Source of the DNA: Mesorhizobium sp. WSM3862
GTDB taxonomy: Bacteria; Pseudomonadota; Alphaproteobacteria; Rhizobiales; Rhizobiaceae
Assembly (NCBI RefSeq): GCF_002294985.1
Contig: NZ_NSGE01000002.1
Location: 434,001-498,000, forward strand
Length of the DNA stretch: 64,000 nt
Direction of reading: 5' to 3'
This document shows positions 37,483 through 46,441 of this stretch, in pieces (position 1 is the first letter of the stretch; every line of letters begins with the position of its first letter). The translations under genes were made by a program, and so were the position numbers. The notes under the pieces are model-generated. The model ran no database searches, was not told where the DNA came from, and saw only the letters and a list, made by a program, of their open reading frames with translations.

Positions 37483-38264
37483 AAGTCGTGAAACCGCTGC
37501 CCGAAATCGAGCTGGCATCGACCCGGCCCGCACTCGATGCGCGTCCGCTCGAAAAGCGCGTCGGGCTGATTGCTTTGGCCACCGATCATACCAGCGAGGT
37601 CGACTTCCGCCGCATAGTGGCGAGCGAGCGGATCGGCGTCTATGTCGCACGCATCCCCTACGCCAATCCGACGACGCCGGACAATCTGCGCAAGATGCAG
37701 CCCTCGCTTTCGAAGGGCGCGGCACTGATCTTGCCGGACGAGACACTCGATGCCGTCTGCTATTCCTGCACGTCTGCTTCCGTGGTGATCGGCGACGCCG
37801 AGATCGAGCAGGCGATCCAGGCGGCCAAGCCGAATGTTCCCGTGGTCACGCCGCCCGTGGCCGGCGTGCGCGGCCTCAACGCTTTTGGCGTGAAGCGGAT
37901 CAGCATTCTCACCCCTTACACTGTCGAGACCAGCCGGCCGATGGCCGCCTATTTCGCCGCGCACGGCTTCGACATCGAGAGCGTCACCTGCCTCGGCTTC
38001 GAGGACGATCGGGAGATGGCACGCATCGAGCCTACCTCGCTCGTCGATCTGGCGCGCAAGGCGACGCATGCGCAGGCAGATGCGCTGTTCGTTTCATGCA
38101 CCGCGCTACGCGCGGCGCTCGCCGTTCCAGGCATGGAGGAGGCAATCGGCCGCCCGGTCGTCACCAGCAACCAGGCGAGCGCCTGGAACTGCCTGCGGCT
38201 TTGCGGCGACGACACGGCGCGGCCGCAGTTCGGCCGGCTGATGACGAAGCCATTGGCCCGGTGA
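37479..38264 (+). CDS. eutA: Hydroxyectoine utilisation protein EutA (Asp/Glu racemase-maleate isomerase fold)
   Basis: Protein of 261 residues in the Asp/Glu racemase-arylmalonate decarboxylase-maleate isomerase fold. It has two cysteine motifs in the expected places: CYSCTSAS (about residue 90) and SCTALRAA (about residue 205). EutA, EutB and EutC are linked to conversion of the 5-hydroxyectoine-derived intermediate toward the ectoine route, but the exact reaction of EutA has not been settled to my knowledge. The start overlaps ehuD by four bases. Context makes the name secure. Confidence 0.87.
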   Translation: MKVVKPLPEIELASTRPALDARPLEKRVGLIALATDHTSEVDFRRIVASERIGVYVARIPYANPTTPDNLRKMQPSLSKGAALILPDETLDAVCYSCTSASVVIGDAEIEQAIQAAKPNVPVVTPPVAGVRGLNAFGVKRISILTPYTVETSRPMAAYFAAHGFDIESVTCLGFEDDREMARIEPTSLVDLARKATHAQADALFVSCTALRAALAVPGMEEAIGRPVVTSNQASAWNCLRLCGDDTARPQFGRLMTKPLAR

Positions 38265-38269
38265 GCGGC

Positions 38270-39271
38270 ATGCCAATGACCAAAACGGAAGTCACGCTTC
38301 AGCATATCCGCGTTGCGCGCGAACGCATTGCCGGAAAGGTCGAGTGGACGCCGACTGTGTTGTCGCAAAGCCTCTCGGATCGCGTGGGCCATCCCGTTCA
38401 CCTCAAGCTGGAACATCACCAGACGACCGGCGCGTTCAAGCTGCGTGGCGCGTCCAACGCGATCGCCGCGTTGAGTCCGGAGGAAAGGTCGCGCGGCGTC
38501 GTCGCGGCATCGACCGGCAATCACGGCCGCGCGCTGGCCCATGCGGCGAAGCTCGAGGGCATGCGCGTGGTGATCTGCATGTCGAGGCTGGTGCCCGAGA
38601 ACAAGCTCGACGCAATCCGCCGCCTCGGCGCGGATATTCGCATCGTCGGCAACAGCCAGGACGATGCCCAGCAGGAGGTCGACAGGCTGGTCGCGGAGGA
38701 GCGGCTGGTCATGCTGCCGCCCTTCGACCATCCCGACATCGTCGCCGGGCAGGGCACGCTGGGGCTGGAGATCATGGAGCAGGTTCCGGACGCAGCAAGT
38801 GTGCTAGTGCCGCTCTCCGGCGGCGGCCTGGCAGCCGGCGTTGCGGCGGCGGTCAAGGGGGTGAGCCCGGCCACCAAAGTCGTCGGCGTCTCGATGTCGC
38901 GCGGTGCCGCGATGAAGGCGAGCCTCGATGCCGGCCGCCCCGTGCAGATCGAGGAATTGCCGACGCTTGCGGACTCGCTGGGCGGCGGCATCGGCCTCGA
39001 TAACCGGCTGACCTTTGCCATGTGCCGTGAGCTGCTCGACGACGTCATCCTGCTTTCCGAGGACGAGATCGCCGCCGGCATTCGGCATGCCTATGAGCAA
39101 GAGCGCGAGATCGTCGAAGGCGCGGGCGCGGTCGGCATCGGCGCGCTGCTTGCTGGGAAGGTCACTGCGAAAGGACCGGTGGTGGCCATCCTGTCTGGCC
39201 GCAACATCGACATGAGCCTGCATCGCCGCATCGTCTGCGGCAACGCTGCACTGACGGAGCGCCCCACATGA
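38270..39271 (+). CDS. eutB: Hydroxyectoine utilisation dehydratase EutB (threonine-dehydratase-like)
   Basis: Fold-type II PLP enzyme of 333 residues, related to threonine/serine dehydratase. The PLP lysine is in TGAFKLRGASNA, and the phosphate-binding glycine loop is PLSGGGLAAGV. STGNHGRALAHAAK is the substrate loop. The ATG at 38270 is five bases after the eutA stop; GTG 38261 would overlap that stop. In the proposed pathway it removes the hydroxyl group as water from the opened hydroxyectoine product. Coupled to eutC by ATGA. Confidence 0.87.
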   Translation: MPMTKTEVTLQHIRVARERIAGKVEWTPTVLSQSLSDRVGHPVHLKLEHHQTTGAFKLRGASNAIAALSPEERSRGVVAASTGNHGRALAHAAKLEGMRVVICMSRLVPENKLDAIRRLGADIRIVGNSQDDAQQEVDRLVAEERLVMLPPFDHPDIVAGQGTLGLEIMEQVPDAASVLVPLSGGGLAAGVAAAVKGVSPATKVVGVSMSRGAAMKASLDAGRPVQIEELPTLADSLGGGIGLDNRLTFAMCRELLDDVILLSEDEIAAGIRHAYEQEREIVEGAGAVGIGALLAGKVTAKGPVVAILSGRNIDMSLHRRIVCGNAALTERPT

Positions 39272-40260
39272 GCCGCATGACCATCCTCACCGAAGCCGAG
39301 CTGCGCAAGATCGTGACGCTCGATCTGGATGCGGTCGCCTGCGTCGAGAACGCGTTTCGGGCTTTGGCGACAATGCCGGTGGCGATGCCGCCAATCTTGA
39401 GGCTCGACATTCACGAGCATCGCGGCGAGGTCGACGTGAAGTCCGCCTACGTGCCCGGCATAGATGGCTTCGCCGTCAAGATAAGCTCCGGCTTCTTCGA
39501 CAATCCGAAGCTCGGCCTGCCGAGCGGCGGCGGCATGATGGTGCTGCTTTCGGCCAAGACCGGTGTGGTCGAGGCGCTGCTGCTCGACAATGGCTATCTG
39601 ACCGATGTGCGCACCGCCGCAGCCGGCGCGGTCGCGGCCAAGCATCTGTCGCGCGAAGACTCCGGCGTAGCGGCGATCTTCGGCGCCGGCTTGCAGGCCG
39701 GCCTGCAATTGGAAGCGCTGCGCCTCGTCAGGCCGATCGCGGAGGCGCGCGTCTGGGCGCGCGATGCGGCCAAGGCCGAGGCGACCGCGGCCCGCTTGCG
39801 CGAGAGACTGGGCATCATGGTGCGTGCCGAGCCGGATGCGGCGAGGGCGGCAGCGGGCGCCGACATCATCGTCACCACCACGCCTTCGACCGAGCCGCTG
39901 ATCAAGGCCGGGTTCGTCTCGGCCGGCCAGCACATCACCGCCATGGGCTCGGATGCCGAGCACAAGAACGAGATCGCGCCGGCGATCCTTCGCCTGGCAG
40001 ATCTCTATGTCGCAGACAGCGCGAAGCAGACGCGGCGCTTGGGCGAGCTTCACCACGCCATCGAGGCAGGGGCGATGGCGGCCGACGCGGAAGTCACTGA
40101 GCTCGGCCAGGTCATCGCCGGGAAAAAGCACGGACGACGATCGGCCGGCGACATCACCATCGCGGATCTCACCGGCACCGGCGTGCAGGACACCGCGATC
40201 GCCACCTTAGCCCGCGACCGCGCTGGGGCGGCGAAGACGGGAACGATTTTCGAAAGCTGA
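39268..40260 (+). CDS. eutC: Hydroxyectoine utilisation protein EutC (ornithine-cyclodeaminase-like)
   Basis: Ornithine cyclodeaminase/mu-crystallin family protein, 330 residues. SAYVPGIDGFAVKISSG carries the substrate lysine, DVRTAAAGAVAAKHL the central motif, and AAIFGAGLQAGLQLEAL the NAD-binding GxGxQ loop. It probably works with EutB on the 5-hydroxyectoine-derived imine or keto intermediate; in this family NAD(H) is bound and often recycled. It overlaps eutB by four bases, so the EutABC set is made as a unit. Confidence 0.87.
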   Translation: MSRMTILTEAELRKIVTLDLDAVACVENAFRALATMPVAMPPILRLDIHEHRGEVDVKSAYVPGIDGFAVKISSGFFDNPKLGLPSGGGMMVLLSAKTGVVEALLLDNGYLTDVRTAAAGAVAAKHLSREDSGVAAIFGAGLQAGLQLEALRLVRPIAEARVWARDAAKAEATAARLRERLGIMVRAEPDAARAAAGADIIVTTTPSTEPLIKAGFVSAGQHITAMGSDAEHKNEIAPAILRLADLYVADSAKQTRRLGELHHAIEAGAMAADAEVTELGQVIAGKKHGRRSAGDITIADLTGTGVQDTAIATLARDRAGAAKTGTIFES

Positions 40261-40297
40261 ATATGGCCGTGAGGCCCAACAAACGAGGACCAACAAA

Positions 40298-41476
40298 ATG
40301 CAGCCGAACCTGAAATTCTCGCGAGGCGAATTTGCCGATCGCCTCGCCAAGACGCGGAAAGCCATGGAGGCCAAGGGGGTCGATCTGCTGATCGTCAGCG
40401 ATCCGTCCAACATGGCGTGGCTGACCGGCTATGACGGCTGGTCCTTCTATGTGCATCAGGCGGTCATCGTGCCGCCTTCGGGCGAGCCGGTCTGGTATGG
40501 CCGCGGCCAGGACGCCAACGGCGCCAAGCGCACCGCCTATCTCGCGCATGACAACATCATCGGCTACGCCGACCACTACGTGCAGTCGACCGAGCGGCAC
40601 CCGATGGACTATCTCGCCAGCGTGCTTGCTGATCGCCGCTGGGACAAGCTGACCATCGGCGTCGAGATGGACAATTATTGGTTCTCGGCGGCGGCCTTCG
40701 CCTCGCTGCAGAAGCACCTGCCCAACGCCCGCTTCGTCGACGCCACCGCGCTGGTCAACTGGCGGCGCGCCGTGAAGAGCCCGACCGAGATCGACTATAT
40801 GCGCAAGGCCGCCCGCATCGTCGAGGCCATGCATCAGCGTATCGTCGACAAGATCGAGGTCGGCATGCGCAAATGCGATCTGGTCGCCGAGATCTATGAT
40901 GCCGGCACGCGCGGCGTTGAGGGCATCGGCGGCGACTATCCGGCGATCGTGCCGCTCTTGCCATCGGGCGCCGACGCCTCGGCGCCGCATCTCACCTGGG
41001 ACGACCAGCCGATGAAGGCGGGCGAGGGCACGTTCTTCGAGATCGCCGGCTGCTACAACCGCTACCACTGCCCGCTGTCGCGCACCGTCTTCCTCGGCAA
41101 GCCGACGCAAGCCTTCCTCGACGCCGAGAAGGCGACGCTCGAGGGCATGGAGGCGGGCCTTGCCGCCGCCAAGCCGGGCAATGCCTGCGAGGACATCGCC
41201 AATGCCTTCTTCGCCGTGCTGAAGAAGTACGGCATCGTCAAGGACAACCGCACCGGCTACTCGATCGGTCTTTCCTATCCGCCGGATTGGGGCGAGCGCA
41301 CGATGAGCCTGCGCCCCGGCGATCGCACCGAGCTCAAGCCCGGCATGACCTTCCATTTCATGACGGGTCTGTGGCTCGAGACAATGGGACTTGAAATCAC
41401 CGAATCGATCCTGATCACCGAGACCGGCGTCGAGTGCCTAGCCTATGTGCCGCGCAAGCTGTTCGTCAAGGATTGA
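40298..41476 (+). CDS. eutD: Ectoine hydrolase
   Basis: Ectoine hydrolase (EutD/DoeA), 392 residues. It opens the ectoine ring to N-alpha-acetyl-L-2,4-diaminobutyrate, the inducer recognised by EnuR. The fold is M24 pita-bread (creatinase/Xaa-Pro peptidase): creatinase N-terminal domain about 1-155, catalytic domain 160-392. The two metal-binding aspartates of true M24 peptidases appear replaced: FFEIAGCYNRYHCPLSRT has E and C/P where D and D are expected. That fits a non-peptidase role. Start ATG 40298 follows GAGGA. Confidence 0.9.
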   Translation: MQPNLKFSRGEFADRLAKTRKAMEAKGVDLLIVSDPSNMAWLTGYDGWSFYVHQAVIVPPSGEPVWYGRGQDANGAKRTAYLAHDNIIGYADHYVQSTERHPMDYLASVLADRRWDKLTIGVEMDNYWFSAAAFASLQKHLPNARFVDATALVNWRRAVKSPTEIDYMRKAARIVEAMHQRIVDKIEVGMRKCDLVAEIYDAGTRGVEGIGGDYPAIVPLLPSGADASAPHLTWDDQPMKAGEGTFFEIAGCYNRYHCPLSRTVFLGKPTQAFLDAEKATLEGMEAGLAAAKPGNACEDIANAFFAVLKKYGIVKDNRTGYSIGLSYPPDWGERTMSLRPGDRTELKPGMTFHFMTGLWLETMGLEITESILITETGVECLAYVPRKLFVKD

Positions 41477-41481
41477 GGCCT

Positions 41482-42483
41482 ATGTCAGCTCTGCCTCCAT
41501 CGCCGATCACGCCGACAGTCGATTTCGAGCGCGACGGTGTCCAGCACGGCTTCCTGCGCCTGCCTTACAGCCGCGACGATTCCGCCTGGGGCTCGGTGAT
41601 GATTCCGATCTGCGTGATCTGCAACGGCGAGGGGCCGACGGCGCTGCTTACCGGCGGCAATCACGGCGACGAGTATGAGGGGCCACTGGCGCTCTACGAG
41701 CTCGCTCGCACGCTCGACCCGAAGGATGTCACCGGGACCGTCATCATCGTGCCGGCGATGAACTATCCGGCGTTCCGCGCCGGCAGCCGCACTTCGCCGA
41801 TCGACAAGGGCAACATGAACCGCAGCTTTCCCGGCCGGCCGGACGGTAGCGTGACGGAAAAGATCGCCGACTATTTCCAGCGCGAATTGTTGCCGCGGGC
41901 GGACATCGTGTTCGACTTCCACTCCGGCGGAAAGACGCTGGACTTCGTGCCGTTCTGCGCCGCGCATACGCTGCTGGACAAGGAGCAGGAGAAAAAGGCC
42001 TTCGCCGCGGTCGAGGCCTTCGCGGCTCCGTTCTCGATGCGCATGACCGAGATCGATACCGATGGCATGTATGACACCGCGGCTGAGCAGATGGGCAAGG
42101 TCTTCGTCACCACCGAGCTCGGCGGTGGCGGCACGGCCCGGGCCGAGACCGTGCGCATCGCTCGCCGTGGCATCCTCAATGTGCTTCGCCATGCCGGCAT
42201 CGTTGATGGCGCCGTCGAGAAGAGCCAAACCCAATGGCTCGACATGCCTTCGGGCGACTGCTTTGCATTTGCCGAAGACGAGGGCATGATCGAGACCATG
42301 ATCGATCTCGGCGAGAAGGTGGAGGAAGGCCAGGTCGTGGCGCGCATCCATTCGACCGGTCGCACCGGCACCGCGCCCCAGGAGATCAAGGCCAGGATGT
42401 CAGGGCTCCTGGCCGCGCGCCATTTCCCCGGCCTCGTCAAGGCCGGAGATTGTGTCGCGGTGCTTGCCGTCGAGGTTGACTGA
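41482..42483 (+). CDS. eutE: N-alpha-acetyl-L-2,4-diaminobutyrate deacetylase
   Basis: Zinc-dependent deacylase of the AspA/AstE (M14-like) family, 333 residues. It removes the acetyl group from the EutD product to give 2,4-diaminobutyrate. Zinc ligands are visible as GGNHGDEYEG (H and E) near residue 62 and FDFHSGG (H) near residue 150; NMNRSFPG is the substrate-binding arginine motif. Start ATG 41482 is five bases after the eutD stop. It is the last gene of the operon; a 10-bp-arm dyad follows 21 bases later. Confidence 0.9.
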   Translation: MSALPPSPITPTVDFERDGVQHGFLRLPYSRDDSAWGSVMIPICVICNGEGPTALLTGGNHGDEYEGPLALYELARTLDPKDVTGTVIIVPAMNYPAFRAGSRTSPIDKGNMNRSFPGRPDGSVTEKIADYFQRELLPRADIVFDFHSGGKTLDFVPFCAAHTLLDKEQEKKAFAAVEAFAAPFSMRMTEIDTDGMYDTAAEQMGKVFVTTELGGGGTARAETVRIARRGILNVLRHAGIVDGAVEKSQTQWLDMPSGDCFAFAEDEGMIETMIDLGEKVEEGQVVARIHSTGRTGTAPQEIKARMSGLLAARHFPGLVKAGDCVAVLAVEVD

Positions 42484-42504
42484 AGCGCGCCAGGTAGAAG
42501 CGAC

Positions 42505-42538
42505 GCCGTAACGCCGCCAAGGCCACCTGCGTTACGGC
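42505..42538. terminator. Dyad between convergent eut and fucose operons
   Basis: GCCGTAACGC (42505-42514) and its exact complement GCGTTACGGC (42529-42538) are separated by 14 bases in the 61-base spacer between eutE and the convergent fuconate dehydratase gene. There is no T-run, so it is not a canonical intrinsic terminator. Its place and ten-base perfect arms suggest a bidirectional stop or mRNA 3-prime end stabiliser. Confidence 0.5.
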
Positions 42539-42544
42539 TCGCAT

Positions 42545-43819
42545 TCAACTGTGGAATAGGTAGGCAATCGAGTCCGGCTTCATCTCGATCGAGAAGCCCG
42601 GCGCCGTCGGCGGCATGTAGGCCGCATTCTCAATGACACAGGGCTCGAGGAAATGCTCGTGCAGGTGATCGACATATTCGATCACCCTTCCATCCTTGGT
42701 GCCCGACACCGCGATATAGTCGATCATCGACAGATGCTGGACATATTCGCACAGGCCGACGCCGCCGGCATGCGGCCATACCGGCAGGCCGAACTTGGCG
42801 GCGATCAAAAGCACGGCCAGCACCTCGTTCAGGCCGCCCATGCGGCAGGAATCGATCTGCACGATATCGATCGCGCCGCCGGCGATGAACTGCTTGAACA
42901 TGATGCGGTTCTGGCACATCTCGCCGGTCGCAACCTTGATCGGCGCCACCGCCTTGCGGATCTTGGCATGGCCGGCGACATCGTCCGGGCTGGTCGGCTC
43001 CTCGATGAAGAAGGGCTTGGCGAAGGCAAGATCGCGCAGCCAGTCGATCGCCTGGTCGACCTCCCAGACCTGGTTCGCGTCGATCATCAGGTAACGGTCC
43101 GGACCGATCACCTCGCGGGCGATCCTGAGACGGCGGATGTCGTCGGCGCGGTCGCGGCCCACCTTCAGCTTGATGTGATTGAACCCCTCGTCGACTGCTT
43201 CCTGGCAGAGGCGCCTCAGCTTGTCGTCGGGATAGCCGAGCCAGCCGGCCGATGTGGTATAGCAGGCATAGCCTTCGCGCTCGAGGCTGGCGATGCGCTC
43301 GGCCTTGCCGGCCTCGGCCTTCCTCAGGATCTCCAGCGCTTCGGCCGGCGTGATCGCATCGGTGAGATAGCGGAAGTCGACGATGCGCACGATCTCTTCC
43401 GGGCTCATGTCGGCGACAAGGCGCCAGACCGGCTTGCCGGCTTCCTTGGCCCACAGATCCCAGACCGCATTGACAACCGCGCCGACGGCGAGGTGCATGG
43501 CGCCCTTGTCCGGGCCGATCCAGCGCAACTGGCTGTCGCCGGTCACGTGATGCCAGAAGCGGCTGGGATCTTGCTTGACCCAGTCGAGGTCGATCCCGAC
43601 AACAAGATGGCGCAGCGCCTCGATCGCCGCGCAGCAGATCTCGTTGCCCCGGCCGATGGTGAAGGTGAGCCCGTGGCCGCTGAGCCCCTCGCTATCGGTG
43701 TCGAGGATGACATAGGCGGCCGAATAATCGGGGTCCGGATTCATCGCGTCCGACCCGTCGAGGCTCTGCGACGTCGGGAAGCGCAGATCGAAGACGCGAA
43801 GATCGGTAATGCAGGTCAT
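42545..43819 (-). CDS. fucD: L-fuconate dehydratase (enolase superfamily)
   Basis: Enolase-superfamily dehydratase, 424 residues, converting L-fuconate to 2-keto-3-deoxy-L-fuconate. The sequence tracks bacterial FucD and human ENOSF1 along its whole length: NPDPDYSAAYV, SQLRWIGPDKGAMHLA, YTTSAGWLGYPDD. Catalytic and metal residues are visible: K-x-K in HIKLKVG, D in MIDANQVW, E in FIEEPTSPDD, E in ATGEMCQN, and H in WPHAGGVGLCEYVQHL. The start at 43819 follows GAGG. It is the last gene of the ten-gene fucose-type operon. Confidence 0.93.
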   Translation of the reverse strand: MTCITDLRVFDLRFPTSQSLDGSDAMNPDPDYSAAYVILDTDSEGLSGHGLTFTIGRGNEICCAAIEALRHLVVGIDLDWVKQDPSRFWHHVTGDSQLRWIGPDKGAMHLAVGAVVNAVWDLWAKEAGKPVWRLVADMSPEEIVRIVDFRYLTDAITPAEALEILRKAEAGKAERIASLEREGYACYTTSAGWLGYPDDKLRRLCQEAVDEGFNHIKLKVGRDRADDIRRLRIAREVIGPDRYLMIDANQVWEVDQAIDWLRDLAFAKPFFIEEPTSPDDVAGHAKIRKAVAPIKVATGEMCQNRIMFKQFIAGGAIDIVQIDSCRMGGLNEVLAVLLIAAKFGLPVWPHAGGVGLCEYVQHLSMIDYIAVSGTKDGRVIEYVDHLHEHFLEPCVIENAAYMPPTAPGFSIEMKPDSIAYLFHS

Positions 43820-43832
43820 GCTCGGTGCCTCA

Positions 43833-44564
43833 TCAGATCGACCAGCCGCCGTCGATATTATAGGCCTGCCCGGTCGTATAGGTGGCGCCGGCGAGATAGA
43901 CGGCAAGATCGGCGATCTCCTCCGCCGTGCCCAACCTTCCCATCGGCTGGCGGGCGATGAAGGCGGCACGGGCGGCCTCATAGTCGCCTTGCGCCCGCAT
44001 GCGGCTTTCGAGCGAGGGGCTCTCCACCGTGCCGGGGCAGATCGCGTTGCAGCGAATGCCTTTACCGACATAGTCGGCGGCGATCGATTTGGTCAGCCCG
44101 ATCACGGCCGCCTTGGTCACGCCATAGGCGAAGCGGTTGGGCACGCCTTTCGGGGCGCCGGCGACCGATGCCATGTTTATGATCGAACCATCGCCGCGCT
44201 CCAGCATGCCGGGCAGCACGGCGCGGATAGTGCGGATCATGGCGCGCACATTGAGGTTGAAGGCAAAGTCGAGGTCCTCGTCCTTCATGTCGAGGATCGA
44301 GCCGGAATGGACGAAGCCGGCGCAGTTGAACAGCACATCGACGCGGCCGATTTCGGCGAAGGCGGCCTTCACGGCCTCGTCGTTCAGCACGTCGAGCTTG
44401 CGAGTCTTGATGACCGAGGTGTTGCCGAGCTCGGCCAGCGCCGCTTCATTTATGTCGGTGGCGTGGACGATCGCGCCAGCCTTGGCGAAAGCCAACGCGC
44501 TAGCCCGGCCGATGCCTTGCGCAGCGGCCGTTACGACCACCACCTTGCCTGTCAGATCAGCCAT
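43833..44564 (-). CDS. 2-keto-3-deoxy-L-fuconate dehydrogenase (SDR, BDH2/DHRS6-like)
   Basis: NAD-dependent SDR of 243 residues, oxidising 2-keto-3-deoxy-L-fuconate at C4 to the 2,4-diketo compound. TAAAQGIGRA is the cofactor loop, HATDIN the NAD-selecting acidic turn, NCAGFVHSGS and YGVTKAAVIGLTKS (Y-x-x-x-K) the active site, and YNIDGGWSI the end. These match the human DHRS6 type, to which the Xanthomonas 2-keto-3-deoxy-L-fuconate dehydrogenase belongs. It lies 13 bases before fucD. L-fucose dehydrogenase activity is an alternative for this SDR. Confidence 0.85.
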   Translation of the reverse strand: MADLTGKVVVVTAAAQGIGRASALAFAKAGAIVHATDINEAALAELGNTSVIKTRKLDVLNDEAVKAAFAEIGRVDVLFNCAGFVHSGSILDMKDEDLDFAFNLNVRAMIRTIRAVLPGMLERGDGSIINMASVAGAPKGVPNRFAYGVTKAAVIGLTKSIAADYVGKGIRCNAICPGTVESPSLESRMRAQGDYEAARAAFIARQPMGRLGTAEEIADLAVYLAGATYTTGQAYNIDGGWSI

Positions 44565-44582
44565 GTTGTTTTGTCTCCGTCT

Positions 44583-45035
44583 TCAGCCGAGCCGGGGGCG
44601 CCGCTCGACGATATAGATGTGATCGGCGGCCAGCACGACTTCGTCGCGCTGGTTCAAAACCTCGACGCGTTCGATGACGCGCCCGGAGTCCGGCCGCTTC
44701 GGATCGTCTTCCTTCGCGGCGATCGTCGTGCGCGTGCGGATCGTGTCGCCGATAAAGACCGGCTTGATGAAGCGCAGCCTGTCATAGCCGTAGGAGAAGG
44801 CGACCGGGTTGATGACGCTCGCGGTCAGGCCGACGCCGACCGAGAACACCAGCGTGCCATGCGCGATGCGCTGGCCGAAGGGCGTCGTCTTCATGAACTC
44901 GGCGTCCATGTGGTGCGGAAAGAAATCGCCGGTGTGGCCGGCATGGACGACAAAGTCGGTCTCGGTGATGGTGCGGCCGCTGGTCAGCCGCGACGAGCCG
45001 ATCTCGTAGTCCTCGAAATAGGTGACCTGTTCCAT
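44583..45035 (-). CDS. MaoC-like hot-dog-fold hydratase in the fucose operon
   Basis: Hot-dog-fold MaoC family protein, 150 residues from the ATG at 45035. DFFPHHMD preserves the D-x-x-P-x-H catalytic pattern of (R)-hydratases. [14 protein letters not shown] and [19 protein letters not shown] are the family core. A paralogue lies at 56068-56622 with the same [19 protein letters not shown] stretch. A MaoC hydratase has no place in the textbook L-fucose oxidative route, so it may act on a downstream or side metabolite. It sits between the SDR and the Gfo/Idh/MocA gene. Confidence 0.83.
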   Translation of the reverse strand: MEQVTYFEDYEIGSSRLTSGRTITETDFVVHAGHTGDFFPHHMDAEFMKTTPFGQRIAHGTLVFSVGVGLTASVINPVAFSYGYDRLRFIKPVFIGDTIRTRTTIAAKEDDPKRPDSGRVIERVEVLNQRDEVVLAADHIYIVERRPRLG

Positions 45036-45043
45036 GCCGTTCC

Positions 45044-46117
45044 TTACGGTTTTGCGGTGAGCGGCGTCGCCGGCGCGGCGCTCGAACGATAGGCGGCTTC
45101 CACCAGTGCCATGGTGTTCCAGGCATCTTCGACGGAGCTGACCAGCTCTTTGTCTTCCCCGGAGGCGAAGCGCTGCACATTGGCCATGCGCCCGACAAAG
45201 GCGTCGGGGAACCATTCGCCGGTGAGCGGCACGGCGACCCAATCGGAGCCGCCTTTAGGGTGGATTTCCAGCACGTCGGGCTCGCCGCGCGGATAGTCGA
45301 GATTGAGGCCAAGCCTGACGTAGGCGGCGCCCTCGGTGCCGCAGATACGGAAATCGCAGGCCTGATGCCGGCGTCCGAACTTATGATCGTGGTTGATCGA
45401 GAGCGCGCAGCGCACCGTGTCGCCATAGTCGAGGATGGCGCTGGTACGGGTCTGCGCGACCTTGTGATTGGGATGGCCGAGCGTCTTGGCATGCACGCCC
45501 TTCGGGTCGCCGAGAAGCTGCCGGATCACGTCGAGATAGTGGATCGAATGCATGGCGATCTCGACACGCGGCGCCGTAAGCAGGAATTCCCAGAGCTGCC
45601 ACGGCGTTGCGAGCGCCAGCCAGGCATCGAAGTCGACGACCTCGCCAAGCCAGCCCTTGGCGATCGCGTCCTTCAGCGCCAGCATCATTGGCGCGAAGCG
45701 AAGCTGGAAATTCACTGCAGCCTTGAGCTTCTTGGTGCGACAGATTTCAAGGATCTCGGTTGCCTCGCCAAGGTAGTTGCCCATCGGCTTCTGGATCAAT
45801 GCGACCGCGTCGTCGGGCAGGGCCTTCAGCACCTCGGCGTGCCGGCCGGGCGGCGTTGCGAGATCGAAGATCGCATCCTTGACGGCGGCCGCTTCGTCCA
45901 CCGAGCCGAATGCCGTCACGCCCCATTGTTCGGCCAGTTTCCGAGCCTTGGCCTGGTCCGGATCGTAGAGACCCACCACTGGAAAACCAGCCTTGCGATA
46001 GGCCGGGAAATGCGCATCGCCGACGATCGAGCCGGCGCCGAAGGTGACGATCGGACGCGGCTTTGCAGGCATCGGCCAGGATTGCGCCAGCGAGGCGGGA
46101 TCGAAGGCATCAGTCAT
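45044..46117 (-). CDS. Gfo/Idh/MocA-family sugar oxidoreductase
   Basis: NAD(P)-dependent oxidoreductase of 357 residues. The Rossmann start is [22 protein letters not shown], and the KP catalytic lysine is in [27 protein letters not shown] is the typical histidine motif after the beta-sheet domain begins. The start at ATG 46117 overlaps the preceding mutarotase gene by eight bases. In this operon it is a candidate for the first oxidation (sugar to lactone), since no other dedicated L-fucose dehydrogenase is present, but the family also acts on inositols and other sugars. Confidence 0.82.
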   Translation of the reverse strand: MTDAFDPASLAQSWPMPAKPRPIVTFGAGSIVGDAHFPAYRKAGFPVVGLYDPDQAKARKLAEQWGVTAFGSVDEAAAVKDAIFDLATPPGRHAEVLKALPDDAVALIQKPMGNYLGEATEILEICRTKKLKAAVNFQLRFAPMMLALKDAIAKGWLGEVVDFDAWLALATPWQLWEFLLTAPRVEIAMHSIHYLDVIRQLLGDPKGVHAKTLGHPNHKVAQTRTSAILDYGDTVRCALSINHDHKFGRRHQACDFRICGTEGAAYVRLGLNLDYPRGEPDVLEIHPKGGSDWVAVPLTGEWFPDAFVGRMANVQRFASGEDKELVSSVEDAWNTMALVEAAYRSSAAPATPLTAKP

Positions 46118-46439
46118 GGTGGAAGACTTCATCCATCGTCGCCCACCACTCGCCCTCCTGCCTTGTCGGCAAGGGTTCCTGGCATGGCATGCAGACCGAC
46201 CACCATTCCTGGGTCTTCGGATCGGCGGCCATCTTGGCCATGTCGGCGGCATAGTCGGTGCCGTGATACTCGAAATAGGAGAACAGCAGGTTCTCCGGCC
46301 GCTTGAGGTAGATCGAGTAGTTCTTGATGTTGCAGGCGGAGATCATCTCGAGCACGTCCGGCCAGACGGCGGCGTGCAGGCGCACGTATTCCTCGATCTT
46401 TTCCGGCTTCAGGCCAAGCACCATGCCCATTCGCTGCAT
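46110..46439 (-). CDS. rhaM: L-rhamnose/L-fucose-type mutarotase (RhaM, DUF718 family)
   Basis: Small cytoplasmic mutarotase of 109 residues, interconverting sugar anomers. It aligns with E. coli RhaM at the catalytic positions Tyr18 and His22 (EEYVRLHAAVWP), and has the WW pair in TQEWWSV. In rhamnose or fucose operons it supplies the anomer used by the next enzyme. It is two bases after the enolase-superfamily gene and overlaps the Gfo/Idh/MocA gene. L-fucose rather than L-rhamnose is inferred from the fuconate dehydratase downstream. Confidence 0.88.
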   Translation of the reverse strand: MQRMGMVLGLKPEKIEEYVRLHAAVWPDVLEMISACNIKNYSIYLKRPENLLFSYFEYHGTDYAADMAKMAADPKTQEWWSVCMPCQEPLPTRQEGEWWATMDEVFHHD

Positions 46440-46441
46440 TC

